A stretch of 64,000 nucleotides of DNA, taken from the NCBI RefSeq assembly GCF_038561955.2, contig NZ_CP138333.2, forward strand, positions 434,001-498,000. Reading direction: 5' to 3'. The DNA comes from Salinicoccus sp. Bachu38 (GTDB lineage: Bacteria; Bacillota; Bacilli; Staphylococcales; Salinicoccaceae). Position numbers and translations under genes: made by a program. The notes under the pieces were generated by a model that was not told where the DNA came from, searched no databases, and saw only the letters and a list, made by a program, of their open reading frames with translations. Below are positions 1-13,038 of the stretch, one piece after another; within the stretch, counting starts at the first letter, position 1; each line of letters begins with the position of its first letter.

Positions 1-591
1 CCCACGGTCATTATTTTTTCTTTGAACGATTATGCGCTGACACAGACACTCCGCATCGAAGAGCGCTCCAATAATCTGGAGAAGGTGATGGTCGTCAATG
101 AGCTGTCCAGAAGCATCTCTGACGGGCTGACCCTGAAGCAGGCAATCAGAGGAATGGAAAAGATACATAACACCCGCTTTTTCCCTTTGTGGCTGCTCGT
201 CCTTTCAGGGGGTGTCATCGGCACCATGTTCCTCCTGCTTTTCGAGGGGGTGGCGCGGGATTTCCCCGCCGCCTTCATCGGAGGGGCCGGTGGTGTATTT
301 CTGATGGAGGGCATACAGCGCTATACGCGGGTGAAGTTCTTCACCGAGTTCTTTGCTGCCCTGTACATTGCGGTCATCTCGATCGCATTTGTCGAAACCG
401 GCTATGGCCTCATGCTTGATACGATCATCATCGCAAGCGTCATGCCACTCGTCCCGGGTGTCCTCATCACGAATGCAATCAGGGAAATGATCCGGGGGCA
501 TCTGATGGCAGGCATCATGAAGGGTGCAGAAGCTGGATTGACGGCAATTGCCATCGGTGCAGGCGTAGGTCTTGTGTTCATGCTGGTATAG
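1..591 (+). CDS. Threonine/serine exporter, ThrE N-terminal half (5' partial)
   Basis: The frame is already open at base 1, so the start lies outside the window; 196 residues are visible. The segment EERSNNLEKV followed by VVNELSR is typical of the DUF1212/ThrE family just before its membrane part, and about five hydrophobic segments follow. ThrE-type carriers export threonine and serine through the cytoplasmic membrane. In Firmicutes the fold is usually split over two adjacent genes, and the next gene supplies the smaller half 11 bp downstream. Substrate is inferred from the family; the sequence does not show it. Confidence 0.8.
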   Translation, partial: PTVIIFSLNDYALTQTLRIEERSNNLEKVMVVNELSRSISDGLTLKQAIRGMEKIHNTRFFPLWLLVLSGGVIGTMFLLLFEGVARDFPAAFIGGAGGVFLMEGIQRYTRVKFFTEFFAALYIAVISIAFVETGYGLMLDTIIIASVMPLVPGVLITNAIREMIRGHLMAGIMKGAEAGLTAIAIGAGVGLVFMLV

Positions 592-602
592 GGGGGAGGC
601 AT

Positions 603-1055
603 TTGGTCTATCTTTATCAATTCGTGTTCAGTTTTTTTGCATCTGCAGGCTTCGGTGTGCTGTTCAATGCACCAAGGAGCGCCCTGGCCAGCTGCGGGAC
701 GACAGGGGCATTCGGCTGGATTGTCTTCTACCTGTTCAGGGAAGGTGGGACGGATCTCGTCCTCGCCTCTTTCCTGGGTGCCCTCACCCTGTCTGCCATC
801 GCCATCCTGAATTCTAGGCGCAAGAAGATGCCGATCATCCTCTTCATCACGTGTGGAATCATTCCGCTGGTCCCCGGCGGGTTGGCGTATGACGCGATGC
901 GTCACGTAGTATTGAACGAATATATGACCGCTTTGGAGTATGGATTCGAAGCTGCCCTGATTTCGCTTGCCATCGCCATGGGCATCATCAGTACCGAGAT
1001 GGCCGATCAGGTCCTGCAGACGATCAGAAAGAAATTGAAGAGAGAAGAGGTATAA
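603..1055 (+). CDS. Threonine/serine exporter, small ThrE partner (DUF3815-type)
   Basis: A 150-residue membrane protein with four to five hydrophobic segments and the ThrE-family motif IIPLVPGG near residue 95. It is the usual partner of the preceding gene and the two probably form one carrier. The start is TTG at 603, chosen because a strong GGGGGGAGG ribosome site ends 4-5 bp upstream and the protein begins at the expected place. It is closely followed by the glutaredoxin-like gene, so the three are probably co-transcribed. Confidence 0.8.
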   Translation: MVYLYQFVFSFFASAGFGVLFNAPRSALASCGTTGAFGWIVFYLFREGGTDLVLASFLGALTLSAIAILNSRRKKMPIILFITCGIIPLVPGGLAYDAMRHVVLNEYMTALEYGFEAALISLAIAMGIISTEMADQVLQTIRKKLKREEV

Positions 1056-1057
1056 AT

Positions 1058-1315
1058 GTGCTTGAGCTGACATATTATACAAGAGAACGCTGTCCTTTAT
1101 GCGATGAAGGAAAAGAGCAGATAAAGCTTGCCCTGTCGGAACTCAGATACAGCGATGTCAAGATGCGGACCATCGATATCGACCAGGACGATGCGCTCCA
1201 GGAGGAGTATATGATCCGGGTGCCGGTACTCGTGCATGAAGGTCGGGTCGTACAGGAGGGCATCATAGATTTTGTCTACGTCTATGATTACCTTAAGGAC
1301 ATCCTGGGTAAATAA
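1058..1315 (+). CDS. Glutaredoxin-like protein (DUF836 type)
   Basis: An 85-residue thioredoxin-fold protein with a CPLC redox motif at residues 12-15 and the cis-proline segment RVPVLVH. It belongs to the small glutaredoxin-like DUF836 group, proposed thiol-disulfide or metal-related redox proteins of unknown partner. The GTG start at 1058 follows the ThrE stop by 2 bp, which suggests translational coupling with the exporter genes. In related genomes this protein often lies just before cggR, as here. Confidence 0.75.
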   Translation: MLELTYYTRERCPLCDEGKEQIKLALSELRYSDVKMRTIDIDQDDALQEEYMIRVPVLVHEGRVVQEGIIDFVYVYDYLKDILGK

Positions 1316-1337
1316 TAGAATAACGCGATAGAAATAA

Positions 1338-1365
1338 TTGCATTATTTAATATTTATGATATATT
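1338..1365 (+). promoter_or_regulatory. Probable promoter of cggR
   Basis: TTGCAT (1338-1343) and TATATT (1360-1365) are spaced by 16 bp in an AT-rich gap of 109 bp upstream of cggR. Confidence 0.45.
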
Positions 1366-1385
1366 AAATTGTGTAATTATTTTTT

Positions 1386-1399
1386 GTCCCTGGTGGGAC
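1386..1399. promoter_or_regulatory. Putative CggR operator
   Basis: GTCCC-TGGT-GGGAC is a perfect inverted repeat between the cggR promoter and its ribosome site. Bacillus CggR binds GGGAC-type repeats at this position. Autoregulation is inferred from position and sequence. Confidence 0.5.
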
Positions 1400-1436
1400 A
1401 TAATACGTCTCACTTTGGCGAGAGGTGTTGAGTCTC

Positions 1437-2456
1437 ATGTGGCAGAAATTATTGGACATCCAGAAACGCATCGCTCCGGAAGTCGTCCTGGAATTGCAGA
1501 AGCGCTCCAGCATACTCAAGCAGATTGAATCCCATCAGCCGATTGGACGGCGGACGCTTTCGAGGAAACTGAATATGACGGAAAGAGTCCTACGGAAAGA
1601 AGTGGACTCGCTTCATTCCCTGGGTCTGATTGATATCGACAAAAAGGGCATATCCATCTCCCAATCGGGTATTGAAGTATTGCGGGATTTATCCCCATAC
1701 ATGACCACATTGGATCGAAGAACGGATCTTGCACGCAGGCTCAGGGACAAATACGGCCTGCAGGATTTCTTCATCATCCGTGGTGATGCGGATGAAAGTC
1801 CTGAACTTCAACAGGAACTGTCGAAACTCATGGCTGAAGAATTTCAGAAGATGCTCTTCGACGATGCAATCATTTCCGTGACGGGCGGTTCTACGATGGC
1901 AAACGTCGGGAACTACCTGAATCCTGTGGATGAACACCTGCTGTTCGTTCCGGCTCGGGGAGGGCTCGGGGAGGAGCTGGGAAACCAGGCGAATTCCATA
2001 GCGAGCCGCCTCGCTTCAGCCACCGGTGGAGATCATAAAGTGCTATATGCTCCTGACAATGTCGGCGAAAGTGCGCTGGAATCATTGAAGGCCGAGCCTT
2101 CCGTAAAGGAAGTCGCTGAATTGAACAGGCAGTCGCACTATGTCATCCATGGGATTGGTGAGGCATTCACAATGGCGCGCCGGCGCAATGTGGACCAGGA
2201 GACGCTCGACAGGCTGGAGGAGAGCCGGGCAGTCGGAGAAACCTTCGGTTATTATTTTGATAAGGAAGGGGACATTGTCCGCAAGGTCAAGACGATTGGC
2301 CTCCAGCTCGAAGATTTGGAAAGCAAGCAGGCGATTCTGGCCGTTGCAGGCGGCAGCAGCAAGAAAGAGGCGGTCAGAGCCTATATGAAGATGGCACCGA
2401 AGAACACCGTGCTTTTTATTGATGAAACCATCGCGGAATTTTTGTTGGACAGTTAA
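1437..2456 (+). CDS. cggR: Central glycolytic genes regulator CggR
   Basis: A 339-residue SorC-family repressor. The N-terminal winged helix (about residues 30-65, RRTLSRKLNMTERVLRKEV) binds DNA. The C-terminal sugar-phosphate domain (from about 85, with VTGGSTMANVG near 145) senses fructose-1,6-bisphosphate in Bacillus and Staphylococcus. It lies 39 bp upstream of gapA, the classic target. The ATG at 1437 is preferred over the in-frame TTG at 1425 because AGAGGTG at 1421-1427 is spaced 9 bp from it. A GGGAC palindrome upstream suggests autoregulation. Confidence 0.92.
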   Translation: MWQKLLDIQKRIAPEVVLELQKRSSILKQIESHQPIGRRTLSRKLNMTERVLRKEVDSLHSLGLIDIDKKGISISQSGIEVLRDLSPYMTTLDRRTDLARRLRDKYGLQDFFIIRGDADESPELQQELSKLMAEEFQKMLFDDAIISVTGGSTMANVGNYLNPVDEHLLFVPARGGLGEELGNQANSIASRLASATGGDHKVLYAPDNVGESALESLKAEPSVKEVAELNRQSHYVIHGIGEAFTMARRRNVDQETLDRLEESRAVGETFGYYFDKEGDIVRKVKTIGLQLEDLESKQAILAVAGGSSKKEAVRAYMKMAPKNTVLFIDETIAEFLLDS

Positions 2457-2495
2457 ATAATAATAATATATATGAAATCAAGGAGGCCATAAATT

Positions 2496-3500
2496 ATGGT
2501 TAGAGTAGCAATTAATGGATTTGGACGCATCGGCAGACTGGCAGCAAGGGAAATCCTGAACTACGACGATATGGAAGTAGTGGCAGTAAACGACCTTACA
2601 GATGATGATTTTCTTGCGCACCTATTCAAATATGATTCCACCCAAGGACGCTTCGAAGGGGAAGTGGAACAGATTGAAGGTGGGTTCAAGATCAATGGCA
2701 AGGAAATCAAATCCTTCAATAGAAAAGACCCTGCAGAACTCCCTTGGGGCGACCTCGATATCGACATCGTCCTGGAATGTACAGGTTTCTTCACAAATGA
2801 AGAAGATGCGAGAAAACACCTTGAAGCAGGAGCCAAGAAAGTGCTCATCTCCGCTCCGGGTAAAGGCGACATGAAGACGATTGTTTACGGCGTCAACGAA
2901 GATGTACTGGATGGTTCTGAAGAAGTTGTATCAGCTGCATCCTGTACGACAAACTGCCTGGCTCCGGTTGTGAAGGTGCTGAATGACAAGTACGGTATCC
3001 AGCGCGGTCTGATGACGACGATCCACGCTTATACCGGCGATCAGAACACACTGGATGCCCCACACGCGAAAGGCGACTACCGCCGTGCCCGTGCGGCAGC
3101 AGAGAACGTAGTGCCAAACTCCACAGGTGCTGCGAAAGCAATCGGCCTTGTGCTTCCTGAACTCGATGGAAAACTCGACGGTGGTGCACAGCGTGTACCT
3201 GTCAAATCAGGTTCCCTCACTGAAGTGACTGCAGTACTCAATGAAACAGTATCTGCCGAAGAGATCAACGAAGCAATGAAATCGGCCAAGAACCCTTCAT
3301 TCGGCTATACTGAAGATGAAATAGTATCTACTGATGTCATCGGCATCAAGGAAGGTTCCCTGTTCGATGCTACACAGACACGTGTCATCGACGTCGACGG
3401 CAAACAGCTTGTACGTGCAGTAGCATGGTACGACAATGAAATGTCTTATACTGCCCAGCTTGTAAGAACACTCAATCACATGGTGACGAACAATAAGTAA
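2496..3500 (+). CDS. gapA: Glyceraldehyde-3-phosphate dehydrogenase, glycolytic
   Basis: A 334-residue type I GAPDH of normal length. The NAD-binding start INGFGRIGR, catalytic C150 in SCTTNC and H177 in HAYTGDQ are all present. The cytosolic enzyme oxidises glyceraldehyde-3-phosphate to 1,3-bisphosphoglycerate with NAD. It is co-directional with cggR and followed by a strong terminator, so cggR-gapA can be expressed apart from pgk-tpiA-gpmI-eno. A good ribosome site (AAGGAGG) precedes the ATG. Confidence 0.97.
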   Translation: MVRVAINGFGRIGRLAAREILNYDDMEVVAVNDLTDDDFLAHLFKYDSTQGRFEGEVEQIEGGFKINGKEIKSFNRKDPAELPWGDLDIDIVLECTGFFTNEEDARKHLEAGAKKVLISAPGKGDMKTIVYGVNEDVLDGSEEVVSAASCTTNCLAPVVKVLNDKYGIQRGLMTTIHAYTGDQNTLDAPHAKGDYRRARAAAENVVPNSTGAAKAIGLVLPELDGKLDGGAQRVPVKSGSLTEVTAVLNETVSAEEINEAMKSAKNPSFGYTEDEIVSTDVIGIKEGSLFDATQTRVIDVDGKQLVRAVAWYDNEMSYTAQLVRTLNHMVTNNK

Positions 3501-3511
3501 TGTCGATAAAT

Positions 3512-3540
3512 AAACGGGCGGGGAACCGCCCGTTTTTATT
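3512..3540 (+). terminator. Rho-independent terminator after gapA
   Basis: Ten-base-pair perfect stem (AAACGGGCGG and its complement), GGAA loop, then a T-run. It separates gapA from pgk; TATAAT at 3562-3567 is a likely -10 for a pgk promoter. Confidence 0.9.
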
Positions 3541-3600
3541 TTATTCCGATTTGCAGATGGGTATAATGAAGATGGACAGAAAAGTATAGGAGGCATGGCA

Positions 3601-4788
3601 ATGAAGAAGACTGTAGAAGATGTAGAACTGAAAGGCAAGAAGGTGCTGCTTCGCGCTGATTTGAACGTCCCGATGTCAGATGGGGAGATTACGAACGACA
3701 ATCGTATCGTACAGGCGCTTCCAACAATCAAGTACGTACTTGATCAGGGTGGAAGGGTCATCCTCTTCTCCCACCTCGGCAAAGTGAAGACCGAGGAGGA
3801 CAAGAAGGACAAGACACTTCAGCCAGTAGCCGAAAGGCTGGGTGAACTGCTCGACAAGGATGTGCCGTTCGTTCCACACACACGTGGAGAATCCCTTGAA
3901 CAGGCGGTCGGCAAGCTTGAAGACGGTGAACTTTTAATGTTTGAAAACACCCGCTTTGAAGACCTGGACGGGAAAAAGGAGAGCGGCAATGATGCCGAGC
4001 TCGGGAAATACTGGGCTTCTCTGGGAGACATCTTCGTCAATGATGCATTCGGCACGGCGCACAGGAGCCATGCTTCCAACGTGGGCATCGGCTCGAACAT
4101 CGAAACGGTGTCCGGCTACCTCATGCAGAAGGAGATCGACTTCATCGGTGGCGCCATCGATTCCCCGGAGCGCCCATTCGTAGCCATCCTCGGTGGTGCC
4201 AAAGTTTCGGATAAGATTGGTGTCATCAAGAATGTACTGGATAAGGCGGACAAGGTGATCATCGGCGGCGGCATGGCCTATACCTTCCTCAAGGCACAAG
4301 GCAAGGAAATCGGCAACTCGCTGCTAGAAGAGGACAAGGTCGAACTTGCCAAATCCCTCCTTGAAGAAGCCGGCGATAAGATTGTACTTCCAATCGATAT
4401 TGTGGTGGCAGAGAAGTTTGACGCCAATGCCCGGCACAGGACGGTCTCCGTAGATGAGATTCCTGCAGATATGGAAGGCCTCGATATCGGCGAGGAGACG
4501 GTAATCAATTTCAAAGAAGTGCTTCAGGGCGCCAGGACGGTCGTCTGGAACGGGCCGATGGGCGTATTCGAAATGGAGAACTTCGCCAAAGGAACGATCG
4601 GTGTGTGCAGGGCCATCGCCGAACTCGATGGCGCCAAGACAATCATCGGCGGCGGGGATTCCGCAGCAGCTGCCATGGACCTGGGATATGCTGACGATTT
4701 CTCCCACATTTCCACGGGCGGCGGTGCTTCGCTCGAGTACCTCGAAGGCAAGGAACTGCCGGGACTTACCGTCATAGACGACAAATAA
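3601..4788 (+). CDS. pgk: Phosphoglycerate kinase
   Basis: A 395-residue monomeric kinase of normal length. N-terminal substrate motif LRADLNVPM, the segment [11 protein letters not shown], and the C-terminal nucleotide site GGGDSAAA are present. It transfers phosphate from 1,3-bisphosphoglycerate to ADP in glycolysis. The second ATG (3601) is chosen because AGGAGG at 3588-3593 lies 7 bp before it and only 1 bp before the ATG at 3595. tpiA follows after 36 bp. Confidence 0.96.
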   Translation: MKKTVEDVELKGKKVLLRADLNVPMSDGEITNDNRIVQALPTIKYVLDQGGRVILFSHLGKVKTEEDKKDKTLQPVAERLGELLDKDVPFVPHTRGESLEQAVGKLEDGELLMFENTRFEDLDGKKESGNDAELGKYWASLGDIFVNDAFGTAHRSHASNVGIGSNIETVSGYLMQKEIDFIGGAIDSPERPFVAILGGAKVSDKIGVIKNVLDKADKVIIGGGMAYTFLKAQGKEIGNSLLEEDKVELAKSLLEEAGDKIVLPIDIVVAEKFDANARHRTVSVDEIPADMEGLDIGEETVINFKEVLQGARTVVWNGPMGVFEMENFAKGTIGVCRAIAELDGAKTIIGGGDSAAAAMDLGYADDFSHISTGGGASLEYLEGKELPGLTVIDDK

Positions 4789-4812
4789 GGGTAGACCTAT
4801 TTTATAATATGA

Positions 4813-5576
<764 letters not shown>

Positions 5577-5577
<1 letters not shown>

Positions 5578-7100
5578 TGACAAAGCCAGTAGGTCTCATC
5601 ATCCTCGATGGCTTCGCCAACAGGGATGAAGTGAAAGGAAACGCTGTCAAAGCGGCCAAAAAACCGAACTTCGATCGCTTTTTCAATAAATATCCGCATA
5701 ATGAACTCAGCGCCTGCGGTCTGGATGTCGGTCTTCCGGAAGGGCAGATGGGCAATTCGGAAGTCGGCCACCTGAACATCGGTGCCGGACGCGTGGTGTA
5801 CCAGAGTCTTACGCGCATCAACAAATCCATTGAAGATGGGGAATTCTTCAGCAATGAAGTATTGCTTGATACCATGGACCACGTAAATCAAAATGATAGT
5901 GCTCTGCACGTGATGGGTCTGCTCAGTGACGGCGGGGTACATTCCCATTATGAGCACCTGTTCGCCATCCTTAAAATGGCGAAGGAAAAAGGGCTGAAGC
6001 ACGTCTATGTCCATGCATTCCTCGATGGACGTGACGTCAACCAGGAATCGGCTATCAACTATGTCAAAGAATCAGAAAAACAGTTTGAGGAAATCGGCAT
6101 CGGTGAGTTTGCTACGGTCAGCGGCCGGTACTATGCCATGGACCGCGACCAGCGATGGGATCGTGAAGAGCTGGCATACCAGGCGATGTCCAATGGTATC
6201 GGTGAAAGGTTCGATACTGCCGAAGAGGGCATCCGGGCAAGCTACGAAGAGGGCATATATGATGAGTTCGTCAAGCCCTTCATCGTATTCGGCCAGGATG
6301 GTGATTATGACCGGGGCGTCATGAACGACGATGCGGTCATCTTCTACAACTTCCGTCCGGACAGGGCGGCGCAACTGTCGGAAGTCTATACGAATGAGGA
6401 ATTCATGGGATTTGAGATCGAGAACAAGTATTCCGACCTCAAGTTTGTCACATTCACGAAATACAGTGATAATGTAGTGGCGGACGTCGTTTTTGAAAAG
6501 GATGATATCATCAACACGATCGGGGAAGCCGTCTCCAAAGCGGGCAAAAAGCAATTGCGCATTGCAGAGACGGAAAAATATCCCCATGTCACATACTTCA
6601 TGAGCGGTGGACGCCACAAGGAATTCGACGGTGAACGCAGAGCACTGATCGATTCCCCGAAAGTGCCGACATACGATATGAAGCCCGAAATGAGCGCCTA
6701 TGAAGTAAAGGACCGTTGCATGGAGGAACTGGCGAAGGAAGACCTGGATCTGATCATCCTGAACTTCGCGAATCCTGATATGGTCGGCCACAGCGGCAAA
6801 CTGGAACCGACTGTAAAGGCGATTGAAGCGGTGGATGAGTGTCTGGGGCCGATCGTCGATGAGATCCTCGCACAGGGCGGTACGGCAATCATCACTGCAG
6901 ACCACGGGAACTCCGATGAAGTGACGACGATTGATGGGGAACCGATGACTGCGCATACTACAAACCCTGTTCCGGTGATCGTCACCAAAGAGGGTGTGGA
7001 AGTAGGAAGCGGCCGTTTGGCTGACCTTTCTCCGACCCTCCTCGACCTGATGGGTGTCGATCAGCCGGAAGAGATGACAGGTGAAAGTCTAATCAGATAG
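5577..7100 (+). CDS. gpmI: 2,3-bisphosphoglycerate-independent phosphoglycerate mutase
   Basis: A 507-residue metal-dependent mutase of the alkaline-phosphatase superfamily. The phosphorylated serine is S61 in [14 protein letters not shown]; metal ligands appear in LDG near the start and in TADHGNSDE near the end. It converts 3- to 2-phosphoglycerate without a bisphosphoglycerate cofactor and needs Mn. The ATG at 5577 overlaps the tpiA stop (TGATG). A 65 bp gap with a weak hairpin separates it from eno. Confidence 0.96.
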
Positions 7101-7141
7101 TTGTTGCCGGAAAGATTTCCTTTTCGGGCAATGATATATAA

Positions 7142-8467
<1,326 letters not shown>

Positions 8468-8475
8468 TCCGGGCC

Positions 8476-8503
8476 AGAGCCTCCCCCCGGGGAGGCTCTT
8501 TTT
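8476..8503 (+). terminator. Rho-independent terminator after eno
   Basis: AGAGCCTCCCC and its complement form a GC-rich stem followed by TTTTT; it ends the glycolytic transcript. Confidence 0.9.
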
Positions 8504-8568
8504 CATGGAGGAATGCACACCGGTCATATGGTATAATTCTGGCAATAGAGATATGAATGGAGATGGTG

Positions 8569-9543
8569 ATGTTGAAACGCCTTTATACAATCGGAGAAGC
8601 ACTGATCGATTTTATTCCTGCAGAAAAGGGGAAGAAATTGAAGGATATCAATGGTTTTGAACCCCAGGTCGGAGGTGCGCCGGCAAATGTTGCTGCTGCA
8701 CATGCGATACTCGGTGGGGAATCCCATCTTCTGACACAGCTCGGCATGGACGCATTCGGGGACCGGATCCTGGAACTGCTTGAATCGAAGGGGGTGCATA
8801 CGGACTGCATCACCCGCACACATGAGGCGAACACGGGGCTTGCTTTCGTCTCCCTCGATGATACGGGAAACAGGGACTTCTCCTTCTATAGGAATCCGTC
8901 GGCAGACCTCCTGTATGACGGCTCCGCAGTCAGCGGGATCGACTTCGAAAAATCGGACCTTCTGCATTTCTGCTCGGTCGACCTTGTGGAAAGCGTAATG
9001 AAGGAGACGCACCGGGCAGTAATCCACAGGATGAAGGAAGCAGGGGGCACCATCATCTTCGATCCGAATATCCGCTTGCCGCTATGGGACGATGAAGAGG
9101 CGTGCCGCGAAGCTGTCCGTGAATTCATGGGATTTGCAGACATCATAAAGGTATCGGATGAAGAGCTTGAATTCATTACAGGAATCAAAGACGAATGCGC
9201 CGCACTGAGTGCACTTTTTACAGGAGATGCAGAAGCGGTCATCTATACAAAGGGGCCTCTTGGCAGTGAGATACTGTTCAGGGAAGGAGGGCGTTGCGAG
9301 CATCCGGGCTTTAAAGTGGAAACCGTCGACACGACAGGCGCAGGCGATGCCTTCATAGGGGCAGTGCTCCATAAGCTTTCCTCGGACCCGGCACCCGCCC
9401 TTGAAATTCTTAGGGAAAACGGCCCTGAAGTGCTCCGTTTTGCGAACGCGGTCGGTGCGCTCTCCACATCGAAAAAGGGTGCCATCACGAGCATCCCGGA
9501 GCATGGGGAGGTCGAAGCGTTCGTCGGGACTACAGGTAGATGA
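8569..9543 (+). CDS. PfkB-family sugar kinase (fructokinase-like)
   Basis: A 324-residue ribokinase-fold kinase. The start GEALIDFIP and [10 protein letters not shown] form the sugar site, and [12 protein letters not shown] near the C-terminus holds the catalytic aspartate and anion hole. Closest in look to bacterial fructokinases, which make fructose-6-phosphate, but the substrate is not proven. The ATG at 8569 is preferred over in-frame ATGs at 8557 and 8563 because GGAG at 8559-8562 is spaced 6 bp from it. It sits alone between the eno terminator and secG. Confidence 0.8.
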   Translation: MLKRLYTIGEALIDFIPAEKGKKLKDINGFEPQVGGAPANVAAAHAILGGESHLLTQLGMDAFGDRILELLESKGVHTDCITRTHEANTGLAFVSLDDTGNRDFSFYRNPSADLLYDGSAVSGIDFEKSDLLHFCSVDLVESVMKETHRAVIHRMKEAGGTIIFDPNIRLPLWDDEEACREAVREFMGFADIIKVSDEELEFITGIKDECAALSALFTGDAEAVIYTKGPLGSEILFREGGRCEHPGFKVETVDTTGAGDAFIGAVLHKLSSDPAPALEILRENGPEVLRFANAVGALSTSKKGAITSIPEHGEVEAFVGTTGR

Positions 9544-9638
9544 TTGCAGATCTGCTCAGGGATGGCTTTCCCAGTTTGCAATCACCCGTCATATCTGATA
9601 GAATTCTTAATGTTAATATCATTCGGAGGGATTACCAC

Positions 9639-9869
9639 ATGCAAACACTACTCGTCGTGCTATTGATTATCGTTTGTATATCTTTAATTGCAGTGGTATT
9701 GCTACAGTCAGGGAAAAGCGCCGGCCTCTCAGGTGCAATCGGTGGCGGTGCAGAGCAATTATTTGGCAAACAGAAAGCGCGTGGCATGGATCTTATACTT
9801 CATAGGGCAACCGTCATTCTATCATTGTTGTTCTTCCTGATCATGCTGCTGCTCACATATTTAAGCTAA
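9639..9869 (+). CDS. secG: Protein translocase subunit SecG
   Basis: A 76-residue membrane protein with two hydrophobic helices (about residues 3-22 and 52-74) joined by the conserved loop [19 protein letters not shown]. SecG is the small subunit of the SecYEG channel. The ATG at 9639 follows a CGGAGGG ribosome site. It starts the conserved secG-est-rnr-smpB-ssrA order of Firmicutes, though a terminator separates it from the esterase. Confidence 0.93.
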   Translation: MQTLLVVLLIIVCISLIAVVLLQSGKSAGLSGAIGGGAEQLFGKQKARGMDLILHRATVILSLLFFLIMLLLTYLS

Positions 9870-9878
9870 TATATGAAG

Positions 9879-9904
9879 CCCCCTATGTCATAGGGGGTTT
9901 TTAT
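9879..9904 (+). terminator. Rho-independent terminator after secG
   Basis: CCCCCTATG and CATAGGGGG form a perfect stem followed by a T-rich run. Confidence 0.85.
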
Positions 9905-9965
9905 TTTTATAAGCACGATTTTTAAAGTACAATGAAATTAATGAATTGAAAGTAGGGTATAAATA

Positions 9966-10715
9966 ATGAAGATTCAGTTACCGCAACCATTTTTCTTCGA
10001 GGAAGGTGAAAAGGCAGTCCTGCTGCTCCATGGGTTCACCGGTAATTCGTCGGATGTCAGACAGCTCGGCCGCTATCTTCAGAAGCAGGGGATCACTTCC
10101 TATGCCCCCCACTATGAAGGCCATGCCGAGCCGCCGGAAAACCTGCTGCAATCAAGCCCCCACATCTGGTGGGCACAGGTCCTCGAAGCCTATGATTTTC
10201 TGGTGGATAAAGGATATGAGAAGATATTCGTAGCCGGCCTTTCCCTGGGCGGAGTGTTTGCACTGCGCCTCGCGACCGTGCGCGACGTGATTGGCATATC
10301 CACCATCTGCAGCCCGATGTACCTCAAGGACCGGGAAACGATGTATGATGGTGTGCTTGAGTACGCACGGGGGTTCAAGAAGATGGAGGGCAAGCCGGAA
10401 GAGAAGGTCGAGCGTGAAATGGAGGCATTCGAACCGACCGTCATGCTCGATGAGGTCAGGGACATGATCCAGATTTCAAAAGACAGCCTGCCGGATGTGT
10501 TCGTACCACTCTTCGTCGCCCAATCCGAGAAGGATGAAATGATCAATCCGGACTCGGCGAACGTCATATACGAAGAGTCCTCGACGGAAGCGGAAGAGAA
10601 GCAGCTGAAGTGGTACCCCGAATCCGGACATGTACTGACGATAGATAAAGAGAAGAAGGAACTGTTTGAAGATATACACGCATTTATGAACCAGTTGAAC
10701 TGGAATGAGCAATAG
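9966..10715 (+). CDS. Carboxylesterase (Est30-like alpha/beta hydrolase)
   Basis: A 249-residue alpha/beta hydrolase. HGFTG (residues 22-26) forms the oxyanion region, the nucleophile is S93 in AGLSLGG, and the late SGHVL supplies the catalytic histidine. The family (Geobacillus Est30, staphylococcal Est) hydrolyses short-chain carboxylic esters in the cytosol; the natural substrate is unknown. It sits 11 bp upstream of rnr, a pairing conserved in Firmicutes. Confidence 0.9.
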   Translation: MKIQLPQPFFFEEGEKAVLLLHGFTGNSSDVRQLGRYLQKQGITSYAPHYEGHAEPPENLLQSSPHIWWAQVLEAYDFLVDKGYEKIFVAGLSLGGVFALRLATVRDVIGISTICSPMYLKDRETMYDGVLEYARGFKKMEGKPEEKVEREMEAFEPTVMLDEVRDMIQISKDSLPDVFVPLFVAQSEKDEMINPDSANVIYEESSTEAEEKQLKWYPESGHVLTIDKEKKELFEDIHAFMNQLNWNEQ

Positions 10716-10726
10716 GAGGCAGATTC

Positions 10727-13036
10727 ATGGGTAACTATAGAGAAAAGATTTTGGAAATTATCGGATCCGAAGCGTATCGGCCGATGACGATGGATCAGTT
10801 CCAGCAGGAACTGTCTGCATATGACTCCGAAGACTTCAAGGAAATGGTGAAAGAGATGGTTGCCCTTGAGGAGTCCGGAGAAGTATACAGGACGAAGAAG
10901 GATAAATACATGAAGATGAGCGAAACAGACCTCGTTAAAGGCAAACTGTCCCTTCATAAGCGTGGCTTCGGCTTCCTGCGTCCGGAGGATACGGAATTGG
11001 AGGATATCTTTATTCCACCGAATGCCATCAATGGGGCGTTCGACGGGGACATCGTCCTTGTGGAAGTGCAGAAGCATTCACAGGGGGACAACCAGGAAGG
11101 GGAGGTCACGACCATACTGACCCGGGGCACCACGCGTGTCGTAGGGGAGTACCGTGCGAGCAAGAATTTCGGCTTTGTCGTACCGGACTCGAAGAAGGTG
11201 GTCGATGACATCTTCATTCCGAAGAACCAGAATCTGGGTGCGGTGGATGGACATAAGGTGCTCGTCGAAATCACGAAATACCGTGAAGAGGAATCAAATC
11301 CGGAAGGGCACGTCATCCAGATACTCGGCCACAAGAATGATCCTGGTGTAGATATACTGTCCATCATCTTCCAGCATGGCATCGAGATCGAGTTCCCGGA
11401 TGAAGTCATGAAGGCGGCGGAGGCTGCACCGGATACAATCAGTGAAGAGGAGCTGAAAGGCCGCACGGACCTGCGGGATGAGTTCACCATTACAATAGAC
11501 GGGGCCGATGCGAAGGACCTCGATGACGCCATCTCTGTCAAAAAGCTCGACAACGGCAATCATGAACTCATCGTCAGCATCGCTGACGTCAGCTATTATG
11601 TGGAGGAAGGTTCTGCATTGGACGGGGAAGCATACGAACGGGGAACGAGTGTGTACCTTGTCGACCGTGTCATCCCGATGATACCGCATAGGCTGTCAAA
11701 TGGAATCTGTTCATTGAACCCGGACGTCGACCGTCTGACGATGAGCTGCCGCATGGAGATCGATGCTGCAGGGAAGGTCGTCAACCACGATATTTTCCAG
11801 AGTGTCATCCATTCGGATCGCCGCATGACATATGATGCAGTCAACAGGATGCTTGATTCAGGGGATGAAGCATTGATTGCAGAATACAGGGATGTCTACC
11901 CGATGCTGCAAGAGGCGGAAGCGCTTGCCAAAATACTGCGTGGCAGAAGGGAGAGGCGTGGTGCCATCGATTTCGACTTCAACGAAGCGCAGGTGGTCGT
12001 GGAAGCGGATGGTACACCGGCGGATGTCGTACTGCGTACACGTTCTGTCGGGGAGCGCATGATTGAGGAATTCATGCTCGCCGCCAACGAGACGGTGGCA
12101 GAGCACTTCCATTGGATGGAGGTGCCGTTCCTCTACCGTGTGCACGAAGATCCGAAAGAGGAGAAGCTGCGCCAGTTCTTCGAATTCGTGACCAACTTTG
12201 GCATCATCGTCAAAGGGAAGGGTAACGAAATCCACCCGCGTGCCCTCCAGGAGATCATCGAGGAGGTCGAAGGCCGTCCCGAAGAGATGGTCATCAGCAC
12301 GCTGATGCTGCGCTCCATGCAGCAGGCACGCTATGCCGAGGACAACCTCGGACACTTCGGACTGTCCGCTGAATACTACACGCACTTCACCTCCCCAATC
12401 CGCCGCTATCCGGACCTCGTCGTCCACAGGCTGATCAGAAAATATCTGATTGAAGGGAAGACCGACCGGAAGACGGTCAATGAAGTCGATGCCGAACTGC
12501 CGGATATCGCTGAGCATACGTCGAACAGGGAAAGGCGGGCCCAGGAAGCAGAGCGGGACACGGATGATCTGAAGAAGGCGGAATTCATGATCCAGCATGT
12601 CGGAGAGACATACGAAGGCGTCATATCCGGCGTCATGAACTTCGGCATGTTCGTCGAACTGCCGAATACCATCGAAGGCCTGGTCCATGTCTCCTATATG
12701 ACAGACGATCACTACCAGTATCAGGAGCGTCATATGGCATTGATTGGTGACCGTACGGGCACCGTCTACCGCATCGGGGACCCCGTCGAAGTCGAGGTGC
12801 TGAGTGTCAATCTCGAAGAGCGGCTGATCGACTTCAAGGTCGTCGGCATGCCGGAACGCCAGCCGAGGGAGCGCAGGGACAAACCTGTCGAAATCAAGGC
12901 GAAGTCCAAACCGAAAAATGGTGGAGAGAAACAGGGCAACGGCAGAAAGCCGGATGGCAAGAAGAACTTCGATAAGGGAAAGGGCAACAAGAAGCCATTC
13001 TACAAAGGCGCCAAAAAAAGTAAGAGGAAGAAATAG
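10727..13036 (+). CDS. rnr: Ribonuclease R
   Basis: A 769-residue 3'-5' exoribonuclease. In order: an N-terminal helix-turn-helix region (1-60), two cold-shock OB domains (about 65-225), the RNB domain with DAKDLDDAI near residue 265 and [10 protein letters not shown] near 560, an S1 domain (about 625-705) and a lysine-rich tail. It degrades structured RNA and works with SmpB and tmRNA in clearing non-stop messages; both follow directly (smpB starts 2 bp after the stop). Length and domains are complete. Confidence 0.95.
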   Translation: MGNYREKILEIIGSEAYRPMTMDQFQQELSAYDSEDFKEMVKEMVALEESGEVYRTKKDKYMKMSETDLVKGKLSLHKRGFGFLRPEDTELEDIFIPPNAINGAFDGDIVLVEVQKHSQGDNQEGEVTTILTRGTTRVVGEYRASKNFGFVVPDSKKVVDDIFIPKNQNLGAVDGHKVLVEITKYREEESNPEGHVIQILGHKNDPGVDILSIIFQHGIEIEFPDEVMKAAEAAPDTISEEELKGRTDLRDEFTITIDGADAKDLDDAISVKKLDNGNHELIVSIADVSYYVEEGSALDGEAYERGTSVYLVDRVIPMIPHRLSNGICSLNPDVDRLTMSCRMEIDAAGKVVNHDIFQSVIHSDRRMTYDAVNRMLDSGDEALIAEYRDVYPMLQEAEALAKILRGRRERRGAIDFDFNEAQVVVEADGTPADVVLRTRSVGERMIEEFMLAANETVAEHFHWMEVPFLYRVHEDPKEEKLRQFFEFVTNFGIIVKGKGNEIHPRALQEIIEEVEGRPEEMVISTLMLRSMQQARYAEDNLGHFGLSAEYYTHFTSPIRRYPDLVVHRLIRKYLIEGKTDRKTVNEVDAELPDIAEHTSNRERRAQEAERDTDDLKKAEFMIQHVGETYEGVISGVMNFGMFVELPNTIEGLVHVSYMTDDHYQYQERHMALIGDRTGTVYRIGDPVEVEVLSVNLEERLIDFKVVGMPERQPRERRDKPVEIKAKSKPKNGGEKQGNGRKPDGKKNFDKGKGNKKPFYKGAKKSKRKK

Positions 13037-13038
13037 TT

